This document shows positions 52,353 to 61,062 of a stretch of DNA of 64,000 nucleotides, piece after piece (within the stretch, counting starts at the first letter, position 1; each line of letters opens with the position of its first letter). Position numbers and translations under genes: made by a program. The stretch lies in the NCBI GenBank assembly GCA_015060865.1, contig SUXS01000001.1:248001-312000 (forward strand), in the 5' to 3' direction. The stretch is from Bacteroidales bacterium (GTDB lineage: Bacteria; Bacteroidota; Bacteroidia; Bacteroidales; Bacteroidaceae). The notes under the pieces were generated by a model. That model saw only the letters and a list, made by a program, of their open reading frames with translations. It was not told the origin of the DNA and did not search any database.

Positions 52353-54395
52353 TTACTCCTTCACCACCTTTTTATAGGTAATTCGCAATACCCGCTTGTC
52401 ATTGTCAATCTCTATGCGTCCTAGTTTCTGCATCACCGACTGCCCTAACAAGAGCGGAGCACGCTGGTTCTTCACTACTGAGGCATGAATATTGTCGAGG
52501 TTAATTCCACCGAAGTTTACATTGCGCAGGTTAAGTATCGTGCCTTCACTCACACTGCCGTCGGCAGTGAGGAAATGCTGTTTTCCAATGACATCCTCTG
52601 ATGATAGGTAGCCGTTCTTCACCATAAAGGTGGCCTCCACGTCTGACATTGATATAATGCTTGCTCCTGTGTCGAAGATAAAGTGCAGCGGTAGGTCGTT
52701 GATGGTACATTTCACCATACACATATCCCCATCCTTTGTGAAGGGGACCTCCACTACTACCTCCTCAAAGGTCTTGCCCGTGGTCTCCACGGTCCACTGA
52801 TATTTTTCTTTATACTCTTCTATAAGATTCCTGAACTCCTCCATGTCACGAATAGCATCCATATCGTCATCATTGTCGATATGCACAAAGTTATGGAAGC
52901 CCTTCTCGAATGACTGACGCAAATAGGCCACCGACTGCTCCGTCTCGCCCATTCGTGAGTAGAGGCATGCAGCATCATAGTACACGCCCTTATCATCGGG
53001 ATTCTCATCGATCATTCGTTGCATAAACTTCTTTGCCTTATCCTGTTCGCCCATTTCCATGTAGGCATACATAGCACATGCATCAGTGTCGGGAACCGTA
53101 TCTATTTCTATTACCTTGAGGAAGTCTGATTCGGCAGCCACCTTATCCCCCTGCAATATATACATATCGGCACGCCCAAGGTAAGCATAAGCATAATCGG
53201 GATTCAATGCTATGGCCATTGAATAATCCTCGATAGCCCCCTTCACATCACGCGTGTTATTCTTATAGAACCCACGGCGATAGTATCCGTAGAAGAAATC
53301 AGGAACATTATCCACATATTTATTAATTGTCCGTATACACTCTTCCGTGCGACCCATGTAATATAGCAAGTCAGCCTTAGCCAATAGATCGTTCATATCA
53401 GTCGAGTCCATCTCTATGGCGTAGTCAACATACTCCAACGCCTGAGGATAGTTACCCATCGCTTCGTAACATGAATATATACGATAGGCATAGTATGCAG
53501 CCGGAGACAAATCCAAAGCTTTCTTGTAATACTCAATTGCCTTGGGGTAATCCTTCACCTGTTCATTCACCACACCCAGATAAAACTGCCAGCCGGGAGT
53601 GCTTTTGTCTTTCAGACTTTTTGCCCTCAACTTGGCCTCCATCACCATCTTGGCCGAATCTGCCATTTCGCTCAGCAAGAAAAACGCTTTGTTATCACCA
53701 TCGATTTCCAATGCAGTCACGATGTCTTCTGCAGCTTTGCTATACTCTTTCTTCTTCATATATGCTTCAGCACGGAACGAGTAACCCGAAGAATAGCCAC
53801 TGGCCATCTTCACCACGTAGTCAAACCGTTTCAGTGCATCGTCATATCGTTCCTGCATCATGGCATTGCGTCCGATGCCCATATAGCCCATCACACTGCC
53901 CTCGTCCAACGCCACAATCTTCAAGTAATCCTTGTCCGACAGTTCATATTCCTCACGCTCATAGTATATCTGTGCCCGTTCTTCCAGGAAGTCCGTATTT
54001 TCGGGCTGCAACGCGACACACTCATTAAAGTCCACTATCGCTTTATCCCCCTCACCAAGTTCATAGTACAACCTTGCACGCAAATTATAAGCGAAAGCTC
54101 TATACTCCTTGTCCTTTTTGGGCAGCAAGCTCAGTCCCTTGTTGACTATTGTCAAGGCACTAGAATAGTTTTCTTGGGCATACTCTGCTGCACCAATCCA
54201 TATATACGCATAGCCATTCTTTGGGTTTTCGCTCAACTCCGATTCCAAGTATTCTACACCCTCATCATATTCACCATTGTTGAGCAACTCCACACCCCGA
54301 TTGTAGTTATACGTGTCGGGACGCTTCACCTTCTGTGCGCTTACACTTGCTGTGGCTATCAGCGCCACTACCATTGCCAATAATGCCTTTTTCAT
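52353..54395 (-). CDS. periplasmic TPR protein with retropepsin-like aspartic protease domain
   Basis: The protein has 680 residues with a signal peptide (1-20, ending SVSAQ). About twelve TPR units occupy residues 25-530. The C-terminal ~130 residues are a pepsin/retropepsin-like domain: HFIFDTGASIISMS (catalytic DTG), FLTADGSVSEGTILNLRNV and APLLLGQSVMQKLGRIEID. The same domain, in the same order, forms the lipoprotein at 55780-56319. Retropepsin-like domains usually act as dimers. The combination suggests a protease presented on a protein-binding scaffold in the periplasm; the substrate is unknown. Confidence 0.85.
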   Translation of the reverse strand: MKKALLAMVVALIATASVSAQKVKRPDTYNYNRGVELLNNGEYDEGVEYLESELSENPKNGYAYIWIGAAEYAQENYSSALTIVNKGLSLLPKKDKEYRAFAYNLRARLYYELGEGDKAIVDFNECVALQPENTDFLEERAQIYYEREEYELSDKDYLKIVALDEGSVMGYMGIGRNAMMQERYDDALKRFDYVVKMASGYSSGYSFRAEAYMKKKEYSKAAEDIVTALEIDGDNKAFFLLSEMADSAKMVMEAKLRAKSLKDKSTPGWQFYLGVVNEQVKDYPKAIEYYKKALDLSPAAYYAYRIYSCYEAMGNYPQALEYVDYAIEMDSTDMNDLLAKADLLYYMGRTEECIRTINKYVDNVPDFFYGYYRRGFYKNNTRDVKGAIEDYSMAIALNPDYAYAYLGRADMYILQGDKVAAESDFLKVIEIDTVPDTDACAMYAYMEMGEQDKAKKFMQRMIDENPDDKGVYYDAACLYSRMGETEQSVAYLRQSFEKGFHNFVHIDNDDDMDAIRDMEEFRNLIEEYKEKYQWTVETTGKTFEEVVVEVPFTKDGDMCMVKCTINDLPLHFIFDTGASIISMSDVEATFMVKNGYLSSEDVIGKQHFLTADGSVSEGTILNLRNVNFGGINLDNIHASVVKNQRAPLLLGQSVMQKLGRIEIDNDKRVLRITYKKVVKE

Positions 54396-54443
54396 ATGTA
54401 TTTTCTTTTATTGTACATTTTCGTAATCATTCGCATCGCCCTT

Positions 54444-54587
54444 TTAGAAAGTAGAGACTTCCAAGGTTACCAGTTTACTTTGTGGGTCAACATAGATATA
54501 TTCCCACAGTTCATGTCCATTTCTAGCAGTGAGGAAAAAACGAAATCTTCCATCATCCAGTTTACAGAGCCGAAATGTTTGAATCAA
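54444..54587 (-). pseudogene. short coding-like fragment between the two gene groups
   Basis: In the 198-nt gap a minus-strand frame of about 47 codons (LDDGRFRFFLTARNGHELWEYIYVDPQSKLVTLEVSTF) reads as a convincing protein end. It has no ATG, only a TTG, and starts just after the preceding stop. It may be the tail of a lost gene or a very small protein. No family is recognised. Confidence 0.35.
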
Positions 54588-54593
54588 AGTTTA

Positions 54594-55778
54594 TTATTTT
54601 ATTTTTTTCAATTCCCTCTTGCCTTCTTTGGTGGAGTAGTATTTATTCTCCATAGCTGCCAGTTGGTAACTTATTTGGTCGTACTTGCTTTGTAAGGTTC
54701 TATAAGCAGTATTTCTACTTGCTAAGTCAGATTCTGCTTTCTTCAATTTTTTATCTAAAGTGCTATTTTTACTCGTAAGAGAAGTTATTTCTGTAATGTA
54801 ATCGTCATTATCTTGCTTCAACTTACTATAATCTATCTTCAGTCTTTCATACTCAGCCTTTAATTCCTCCAATTCTCTGCTCGTTGTCTCCTGTTTATCA
54901 GCTAAACTACGATTCTGGCCTTGTAATTGCGTATTTTCCTTTTGAATTTCTTCTTTTTCCTCATTCAAAGCATAGTTTTCAACTCTTTGCTTTTCTATCG
55001 TTCGTTGTTTAACCTCTATGTTTTCATTCTTCTCCTCAATCGTGTTAAAGAAAATAATTGAGCCAACAAATAGAGCTACAAATAGGGCAACAACAACTCC
55101 CATCTGTTTCTTCTTTCTTTCGAGTATTCTTAGTTTGTTTTCCTGTTCTTTGATTTTCTTCTTGTAGTTTTCATTCTCTTGATTCAATGTATACAAGGTT
55201 GAACGATAGCCTCCAAGAGCCAAGGTGTCGTAGTCGTGTTCCTTATATATAAAGGTGTATCCATTCTTAACAGAAGCCTTTATTATAGTTTGGCTATTAT
55301 CATTCTCTTTGAAATAGTTGATGTCCGTATCTGATGTTGAGAAATCGACATCAGGCAAAGTTTTGCAGGTTTGTGAGAGTCTTACTATTTCATTCGAACA
55401 ATTAGCGATTGCCCTTTCCACCTCCTCCGGCTTATCCGTAAAGTATGATATAGTTGGCTCCAAGTCACCTTGATTGTTTAGTCTCAACACATCACCGCGC
55501 ACCGCAATGTCTGCAACTATATTTTCAAAGACTTCGAAAAGTTTCTTTGTTGTTGATAAATACTGACCATTGATTTGGATACAAATACCAAACATATGAC
55601 CATTAGCAATCCTACGTACATAGCCATAATTCATAATGGGACCATCACGATGTATTATAATCTGAGTTGGAGCATTTGCCTTGGATATAAACTCCTCAAA
55701 GATACTCTTCGTATAGTCATTTACAGAAGCAGTTATCCCCTGTTTGAACTTCCCAAACAAATAGATAGTATTGTTCAC
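54594..55778 (-). CDS. single-pass membrane coiled-coil protein with N-terminal cytoplasmic-type domain
   Basis: The protein has 394 residues. Residues 1-185 form a mixed alpha/beta domain (YLFGKFKQGITASVNDYTKSIFEEF, MNYGYVRRIANGHMFGICIQING, RLNNQGDLEPTISYF) that I cannot place, though its length and position recall the N-terminus of the gene at 56300. A transmembrane helix lies at about 232-252 (MGVVVALFVALFVGSIIFF). The remaining 140 residues are predicted coiled coil (EELKAEYERLKIDYSKLKQDN). It is the fifth gene of the GTPase operon, 1 nt after the lipoprotein. Confidence 0.75.
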   Translation of the reverse strand: MNNTIYLFGKFKQGITASVNDYTKSIFEEFISKANAPTQIIIHRDGPIMNYGYVRRIANGHMFGICIQINGQYLSTTKKLFEVFENIVADIAVRGDVLRLNNQGDLEPTISYFTDKPEEVERAIANCSNEIVRLSQTCKTLPDVDFSTSDTDINYFKENDNSQTIIKASVKNGYTFIYKEHDYDTLALGGYRSTLYTLNQENENYKKKIKEQENKLRILERKKKQMGVVVALFVALFVGSIIFFNTIEEKNENIEVKQRTIEKQRVENYALNEEKEEIQKENTQLQGQNRSLADKQETTSRELEELKAEYERLKIDYSKLKQDNDDYITEITSLTSKNSTLDKKLKKAESDLASRNTAYRTLQSKYDQISYQLAAMENKYYSTKEGKRELKKIK

Positions 55779-55779
55779 G

Positions 55780-56319
55780 TTATTTTACATTAAATGAGAT
55801 GACCTTTCTTGTATTGTCTATCGTGTAATCATAGGCTACCTCGTCAAGCACTTCATTACCGAGTAGCAGAGGTGCTTCAATATTGCTTGATACGGTAGCG
55901 GGAACATTATAACAATCAATAGTTACTCCTTCATTTGCTATAATACTAACCTTTCGAAGATTGACAACCATATTTTCTACAATGCTACCATCAGCAATCT
56001 GTGACTGAGTCATTCCTAACACATCATCCTCAACCAGCAATCCTTTCTCAGCCAAATATCTCGCTTCGGAAAGTGAGAGTAGAGTACCAGAACAACCTGT
56101 ATCGAATATCATATCCCAACCGACTCCATTTACTTTCACATGAACGAACTTCACACCTCCTGACTCTCTGTAAGGGACTTCTGTAAGTTCTCCGAAAGGC
56201 ACATCTGCATCCATATCAATATAAACAGATTGTTTTTTCTTGCCCCCACAAGAGGGGAGCAAGAAAAAACTTAAGAGTGCAAATGTATACAAGAAACATT
56301 TATTCTTCTTTGTCATCAT
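55780..56319 (-). CDS. lipoprotein with retropepsin-like aspartic protease domain
   Basis: The protein has 179 residues from the ATG at 56319; a longer frame to 56394 lies inside the upstream gene and is rejected. The lipobox is LLPSC (cysteine about residue 24). The domain shows EVPYRESGGVKFVHVKVNG, the catalytic MIFDTGCSGTLLS, ADGSIVENMVVNLRKV and APLLLGNEVLDEVAYDY. It aligns along its length with the C-terminus of the TPR-protease (52353-54395). Its start overlaps the preceding gene by 20 nt. Confidence 0.82.
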   Translation of the reverse strand: MMTKKNKCFLYTFALLSFFLLPSCGGKKKQSVYIDMDADVPFGELTEVPYRESGGVKFVHVKVNGVGWDMIFDTGCSGTLLSLSEARYLAEKGLLVEDDVLGMTQSQIADGSIVENMVVNLRKVSIIANEGVTIDCYNVPATVSSNIEAPLLLGNEVLDEVAYDYTIDNTRKVISFNVK

Positions 56320-57688
56320 CTTCGTCTTCTTTTGATTTTGTTGAATCATTTTCATTAATAAACAGATCATCCTTGTCCAATGAATCACCCTCAAACTTTT
56401 GTTGTTCCTCTTGGATAAATGTAGTTTTTACTACCTTGTCAATATTTTCAACCTTTTCATTTTGGGAAGAATACAAAGAACAGGCACAGAACACAGAAAC
56501 AGCCAAGATGAGAACAAGCAACACTACTTTTGCGATTTGCCAGATTGAGGTTTCCCAGAAGCTTTGATTTTGTCTACAACAGTCTTCAATGCTTGTATCA
56601 ACAAAATCATCATCTTTGCGAGCACGAGAATCACTGCCCTCAGGAAAGGTAGCAAGCTCCCTCCCCGCAGCTGCAGCCAAGGTCTTTAACGGAGCCTTGA
56701 TTTCCTTTACTATATCAGAGAACTTTCGAGTGTCTTTATATTGCAACAATTCGGCTTCCAGTTGCTCAATCTTTCTGTTTTTTGATTGCAAACTTTTGTT
56801 GAGTTCCTGCTCCTTAGATTTTAGAGCATTAACTTCCTTTATGGCAGCCTCGTTCTTTTTGATTATGTTCTCTTTTTCTGAGACTACACCTTTCAGACGA
56901 CTTATTTCATTGTCTCTACTCTTTACATCACCTTGAAGTCTATCACGCTCTGCCTTCAGATTGTCTTTCTGTTTATTGACATCTTTTAACTCCGAATCTT
57001 TCCTTGCTATTGTGTCGTTACAACGCTTCTCGGCATCCTTCAACTCGACATCCTTTTGTGCTACGGCATCATTACAGCGTTTTTCGGCATCTTTCAGTTT
57101 CTTCGCTTCATTGACAGAAGGAAAATACTTTGACACCTCCACCTTTCCATATTTCAACAATGCATCCTGCACATTTGCTTGTGTGCAATCGAGCAAAAAT
57201 GCCTTGATGGTCTTACCCTCATTATTGAAGAATGATTCATTGACTGCTGCAAAGTCTTTTCCTGTTGCTGATAATTGAATAAGGCTGACAACCTTCTTTT
57301 TTATCTCATTCAGTTCGCGGTTTGCATCTTCGTACCTTGCAATCTTAAATTTAACATTTTCTCCATTCTTAACCAAGATTGCATCAAGAAGGTTGTTATA
57401 TACAATCTCACACAAGTGATAGACATTAGCTATATCCTTATAATAGGCATCAAATCGAAGAGTGATACCAATATATGCACCAGCTCTGCCATCCGAAGCT
57501 GTTACACCATTATATTTAAGAAAGTTGTAGTAGCAGTATGTTTTACCTACCACTTTCCTCGCCTCAATCGTCAGATATTCTTTCTCATCTTTCTGAACAT
57601 AGAAAGTGGAGAAATAGTGGGAGTCATCACTGACTCCCCAAATGTCATGCCCATTAGGCACGCCATGCAATATCAAGTCTACGGTCAT
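56300..57688 (-). CDS. membrane coiled-coil protein, GTPase-operon component
   Basis: The protein has 462 residues. Residues 1-190 are a globular domain starting LILHGVPNGHDIWGVSDDSHYFSTFYV, with YCYYNFLKYNGV and AYIGITLRFDAYYKDIANVY. I recall such text in Bacteroides hypothetical proteins, and it may belong with the GTPase-associated (GAP1-N-like) domains proposed from comparative genomics. Residues ~195-330 are a long coiled coil with a repeated KDAEKRCND unit. A transmembrane helix lies at about 392-412 (IAKVVLLVLILAVSVFCACSL). The tail is highly acidic (KEDEDDDKEE). It lies 14 nt after the GTPase gene. Confidence 0.75.
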   Translation of the reverse strand: MTVDLILHGVPNGHDIWGVSDDSHYFSTFYVQKDEKEYLTIEARKVVGKTYCYYNFLKYNGVTASDGRAGAYIGITLRFDAYYKDIANVYHLCEIVYNNLLDAILVKNGENVKFKIARYEDANRELNEIKKKVVSLIQLSATGKDFAAVNESFFNNEGKTIKAFLLDCTQANVQDALLKYGKVEVSKYFPSVNEAKKLKDAEKRCNDAVAQKDVELKDAEKRCNDTIARKDSELKDVNKQKDNLKAERDRLQGDVKSRDNEISRLKGVVSEKENIIKKNEAAIKEVNALKSKEQELNKSLQSKNRKIEQLEAELLQYKDTRKFSDIVKEIKAPLKTLAAAAGRELATFPEGSDSRARKDDDFVDTSIEDCCRQNQSFWETSIWQIAKVVLLVLILAVSVFCACSLYSSQNEKVENIDKVVKTTFIQEEQQKFEGDSLDKDDLFINENDSTKSKEDEDDDKEE

Positions 57689-57702
57689 AGTTGTAATCCT
57701 TT

Positions 57703-58665
57703 TTAACCTGTTATGCTTTTACGAATCTGTTCCCAAAGAATCTGAGGATAATAGTCTGCTCCCTCTTGATAGTTGTAGACTACATTTCCACGGCTATCCA
57801 TCTTTGTTGTTTGTGTATAGGTTCCCGTTTGGAAAGGAACAAAGCCGCAAAGATAATCTTTCCACAACTTGGAAATGGGATTCTGATTTCTGAATGTTTC
57901 GAAGATGCCTGGATACAGATTGCTTATCTCTACTCTTGCTTGAGGTATATTAATCTGACCTTTCTTTCTTGTAAAGTTGGTCTTGTCAATCTTATTGAAG
58001 ATAAACAAGGTCTTATCCTTTACATCCATTCGGGTAGACAACTCATTAATTCTTGCTACATAGTTAATCCTATCTTCTACGTTTCTCCAATCCGGCTCAA
58101 CCATAATAGCCCACAGTTTTCTATTGTTACTATGAATAATGGTGTTTACATAACTAGGGAAAGGCTCGCTGGGCTTATTGGGGTTAAACAAATACTCACC
58201 AGGAGACTCCAATATTTGACAAAGACGCTTACCATCTTTTATAATCTCAACAAGCATAAAACTGATGTTGGCCGTAGAATTGGCTGCGTCAGGAGAATTG
58301 ATTATTCTATTGAAATTCTCAGGCTTGCAAATCTCCACATAGTTCTGATCGTCACTAGGACGGAATGTCTTGACTGGCGAGATTATATAGCCTTTCTTGT
58401 TAAGATAGCGTGCAAGACGCACAAGTGTCATTGTCTTACCACAAGCCGGAGGACCGAAAAGGATAACCAATGGAGCTTTCCCATCAGCAATAGTTACGCG
58501 AATTTGATTGGGATCAGCATATTCAGCCTTGGACAAGCCCTTGATTTTCTGCTCGTCATCATTTTCTGCAGGTTCCGTAGCTCCCAAATCGAGAGTTCCC
58601 TCATTAGTGGTTTCCATCTCTTCGCTTAAAGGTAAACCAAAAGTCAATTCGTTAGATTCTGACAT
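57703..58665 (-). CDS. P-loop GTPase-like protein
   Basis: The protein has 320 residues and is cytoplasmic. An acidic 50-residue N-terminal tail precedes the P-loop GPPACGKT (71-78). The switch/Walker-B-like position reads LESPGEYLF (152-160), with Glu where DxPG would be expected. The guanine-specificity motif NKID lies at 224-227 after LFIF. These support a GTPase of the divergent type found in uncharacterised conflict or signalling operons. It sits between a four-helix membrane protein (24 nt upstream) and a coiled-coil membrane protein (14 nt downstream). AAA-type ATPase is less likely because of NKID. Confidence 0.78.
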   Translation of the reverse strand: MSESNELTFGLPLSEEMETTNEGTLDLGATEPAENDDEQKIKGLSKAEYADPNQIRVTIADGKAPLVILFGPPACGKTMTLVRLARYLNKKGYIISPVKTFRPSDDQNYVEICKPENFNRIINSPDAANSTANISFMLVEIIKDGKRLCQILESPGEYLFNPNKPSEPFPSYVNTIIHSNNRKLWAIMVEPDWRNVEDRINYVARINELSTRMDVKDKTLFIFNKIDKTNFTRKKGQINIPQARVEISNLYPGIFETFRNQNPISKLWKDYLCGFVPFQTGTYTQTTKMDSRGNVVYNYQEGADYYPQILWEQIRKSITG

Positions 58666-58689
58666 AATAGTATATGTTTTAATGAGTTA

Positions 58690-59754
58690 TTAATATTCAG
58701 ATTTCTTGAATGCGATATCGAAGAAGACAAATGCAGCCACGTCAACCAAGATAGAGATGATAATCCAGAAGATAAAACCACGGCCTGCAAATTCACCCTT
58801 GATAAAATCCATCCATGTGTCAATGACAGAGAGCAGTCTTGTCGTTTTTGTTACTTGGTTCTGTGCTGTATACGCATCCTTGTCAGCATCGGATTTGAAA
58901 ACTACCATATCAGAGTAATTCTTTACGGTAGAATATGCACCTTTCAAAATTCCATTCGCAGTATTGATAGTTGCGTCGTCTTGCACACCGCTATTTCTCA
59001 TCTCGTTCAATCCGATAATTGCATTCTGCACCTTTTTAATATCGGTATTTGCATCCTTCTTAGCCTGAGCTACCTTTCTTTCATCTACCATTTGCAGATA
59101 TATGGCGGCCTCTCTCTGCTGTAATTGAGCTAAAATTTTATCTCTATAAGCATTAACCAAATTGGTGCGTTGCTGCTTGGTAGCAGTTGGACCATCAATC
59201 TTGGTTATAGGAGCACACTTTAAGAGTTCTGATATTTCGACAAGAATAGCTTGTGCCTTGGGACCATCACCATGGTCTGGCCCTTCAATCTCGAGTCTCA
59301 AATCTTCCAGCTTAGCATTCACTTTGCTCTCCAAATCGGCACATTGCAAACGAAACTTTTCTTCGGCAAATGTATTGTCTCTAATATCATTCAAATACCC
59401 TTCAGTATTCTTAAGATCATCAAGCGTTACATCAACGATACAATTGCGATAGAAGAATGTATGCGTATTGGTAGGCATACTGCATATCAACCAGAAAACC
59501 AAGAGCAGGATTGTACCGCCAACTAGTTTCAAACCACGCTTCTCCATGTATATGTTTTGATTAAGGCTATCTACAATCAATTTAGAACCTATAGATGCAA
59601 TCACAAAGAAACCAATGGTGATAATCCAAGACAACACTAACGGAAGTGCTGGTAATAAAAGATGTAATGACTCAGCTGTTGCCCAACAGCTAACTGTAGC
59701 AAACGCTACAAAAGCACAGATTGAAAAAATCTTAACAAATTTGTTCTGTTCCAT
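58690..59754 (-). CDS. multi-pass membrane protein, first gene of the GTPase operon
   Basis: The protein has 354 residues from the ATG at 59754. Hydrophobic helices lie at about 8-27, 32-53, 72-93 and near the C-terminus (325-345, GFIFWIIISILVDVAAFVFFDIAF). Between helices 3 and 4 is a ~220-residue soluble, helical region (DLESKVNAKLEDLRLEIEG, QLQQREAAIYLQMVDERKVAQAKKD) that probably lies outside the cytoplasm. No known family is recognised. The position suggests the membrane sensor or anchor of the system. Confidence 0.75.
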   Translation of the reverse strand: MEQNKFVKIFSICAFVAFATVSCWATAESLHLLLPALPLVLSWIITIGFFVIASIGSKLIVDSLNQNIYMEKRGLKLVGGTILLLVFWLICSMPTNTHTFFYRNCIVDVTLDDLKNTEGYLNDIRDNTFAEEKFRLQCADLESKVNAKLEDLRLEIEGPDHGDGPKAQAILVEISELLKCAPITKIDGPTATKQQRTNLVNAYRDKILAQLQQREAAIYLQMVDERKVAQAKKDANTDIKKVQNAIIGLNEMRNSGVQDDATINTANGILKGAYSTVKNYSDMVVFKSDADKDAYTAQNQVTKTTRLLSVIDTWMDFIKGEFAGRGFIFWIIISILVDVAAFVFFDIAFKKSEY

Positions 59755-59795
59755 ATTATAATTATTTAATGATGAATAAATACACACTTATCTCC

Positions 59796-59819
59796 TTATG
59801 CCAAATTCAAAAGGCATAA
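59796..59819. promoter_or_regulatory. palindrome in the leader of the GTPase operon
   Basis: TTATGCC (59796-59802) and GGCATAA (59813-59819) form a perfect 7-bp inverted repeat with a 10-nt spacer, 42 nt upstream of the first gene. It could be a repressor site or an RNA hairpin. Confidence 0.45.
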
Positions 59820-59849
59820 AGGAAGAGCTACTATAACTGCTACTCTTGT

Positions 59850-59857
59850 CAAAAGTA
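59850..59857 (-). promoter_or_regulatory. -7 box of the GTPase operon
   Basis: The minus strand reads TACTTTTG, matching TAnnTTTG. The leader would be about 90 nt and would contain the palindrome at 59796-59819. No clear -33 element is seen. Confidence 0.45.
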
Positions 59858-59909
59858 TCCGTAGGCTCTCCTAACCGAATAAAAAATGATTAGGTTATAA
59901 AAAAGAAAA

Positions 59910-59997
59910 GCGTGAGAACCTGTACCTGTTGCTCGCTTCACTGTGTTAGGCTCTCGCATTGCCTGTCCGTCGAAACGAGCAACGCGAAGCCTCACGC
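59910..59997. other. structured element, possible RNA or repeat
   Basis: Nested inverted repeats GCGTGAG (59910-59916) / CTCACGC (59991-59997) and GTTGCTCG (59928-59935) / CGAGCAAC (59976-59983) define an 88-nt two-stem structure. It lies in a minus-strand open frame (59849-60079) that I do not accept as a gene. It could be an upstream regulatory RNA of the operon or a dispersed element. Confidence 0.4.
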
Positions 59998-60348
59998 CGA
60001 TATGTAAATACATCCTTACATTACACCAATCATCACGATTAGTATAACAAAGGAGAATAAAAACATACCCATGAGACATTCACCGTTGCTTTGTTTTTGA
60101 CGGACATTAAGAATTTGCGAGATTCAACACAGTCAAAACCAAAGCGTCAAGTAAACGCCTTTTCCTATATGTCATCCCCGCCCTGCCACCTTAATCCGCA
60201 CAAACAAATTAAGGTATCGGCGCGAGAATATGCAAATGTACGGCTTAATTTTTAATTTCAAACATGAAATGTGAATTATTTTTAATGCTTTAGAGCATGA
60301 CACGCTTTTCGTGTACGATAAACGTTAACGAAAACGAAAACCTTTGGG

Positions 60349-60442
60349 AATTAAAAATTAAAAGTTAAAACAGAAGGAGGACAATCTTTGGCTGTACGAT
60401 AACGGTGAACGTGGAACGAGGAACGATTAACGATAAACGATG
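60349..60442. repeat. two 7-bp degenerate arrays
   Basis: AATTAAA, AATTAAA, AGTTAAA at 60349-60369, then AACGGTG, AACGTGG, AACGAGG, AACGATT, AACGATA, AACGATG at 60401-60442. The second array keeps AACG in register through all six units. Confidence 0.85.
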
Positions 60443-60564
60443 ACTAAGCAGCGGAGCTGCGGTTGATGGTTGATGGATGACGGTTTAGAGTTATGGGGGT
60501 ATGTTGTATCGGTAGCAAAATGAAGGTGCGTTTCCCAAAATATTCATATAAAACAAGTGTTGCG

Positions 60565-61062
60565 GAATAGGTTGTCCGGCTGTCCTTGCAAGGCATAACA
60601 CGTTGTATGTCAATCAGTAGAAAAGGACAACCTGGGTCGTCCTCGGGTTGTCCTTGACGACTTAACAGAAATGTGCTTGATGTAGATTAATCCAATGTGA
60701 ATTTGTACAATATTACACGAAGAGATGTACAAAATCATTTGCCTTTCTCCACTACAAATAAAGCGTTTTTCCCGACTTCGTTTGATGGATTCATTTGCTG
60801 TTCGCGAAGAGCAGCGCGGCTGTTCGCGAAGGGCAGCGCGGTCGTTCGCGAAGAGCAGCGCAGTCGTTCGCGAACGGTAAATAAACCATCAGTACACAAA
60901 CAGGGAAAACGCATTGTTGTTCCATCAGAAAGTGCTATGGATTTCTCCAAGAGATAACACACCGCGTGAGGGAGGACAGGCCAAGGACAGCCTGGGTTGT
61001 CCCCGCCAAGACGGTGATGCACAGCGGATTGCTGCATACAAGGACAACCTGACAACCTATTT
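60565..61062. repeat. ~500-nt unit bounded by imperfect inverted repeats
   Basis: GAATAGGTTGTCCGG followed by CTGTCCTTG at 60565-60588 matches the reverse complement of 61039-61062 at about 22 positions. Further GTTGTCC/GGACAAC motifs lie just inside each end (60621-60656 and 60973-61007). The interior holds the 22-bp tandem repeat. It may be a non-autonomous mobile element. Confidence 0.5.
60798..60877. repeat. 22-bp tandem repeat with a palindromic core
   Basis: Three full units (60798-60819, 60820-60841, 60842-60863) and a 14-nt part unit share GTTCGCGAAGAGCAGCGC. Each unit contains the palindrome TTCGCGAA. Variation between units is limited to three or four positions. Confidence 0.9.

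Noticed and set aside
59849-60079. 76-codon minus-strand frame upstream of the GTPase operon
   Set aside because: It covers nested inverted repeats and the operon's promoter-like box. The text looks like a translated structured element, so the region is reported as an element, not a gene.
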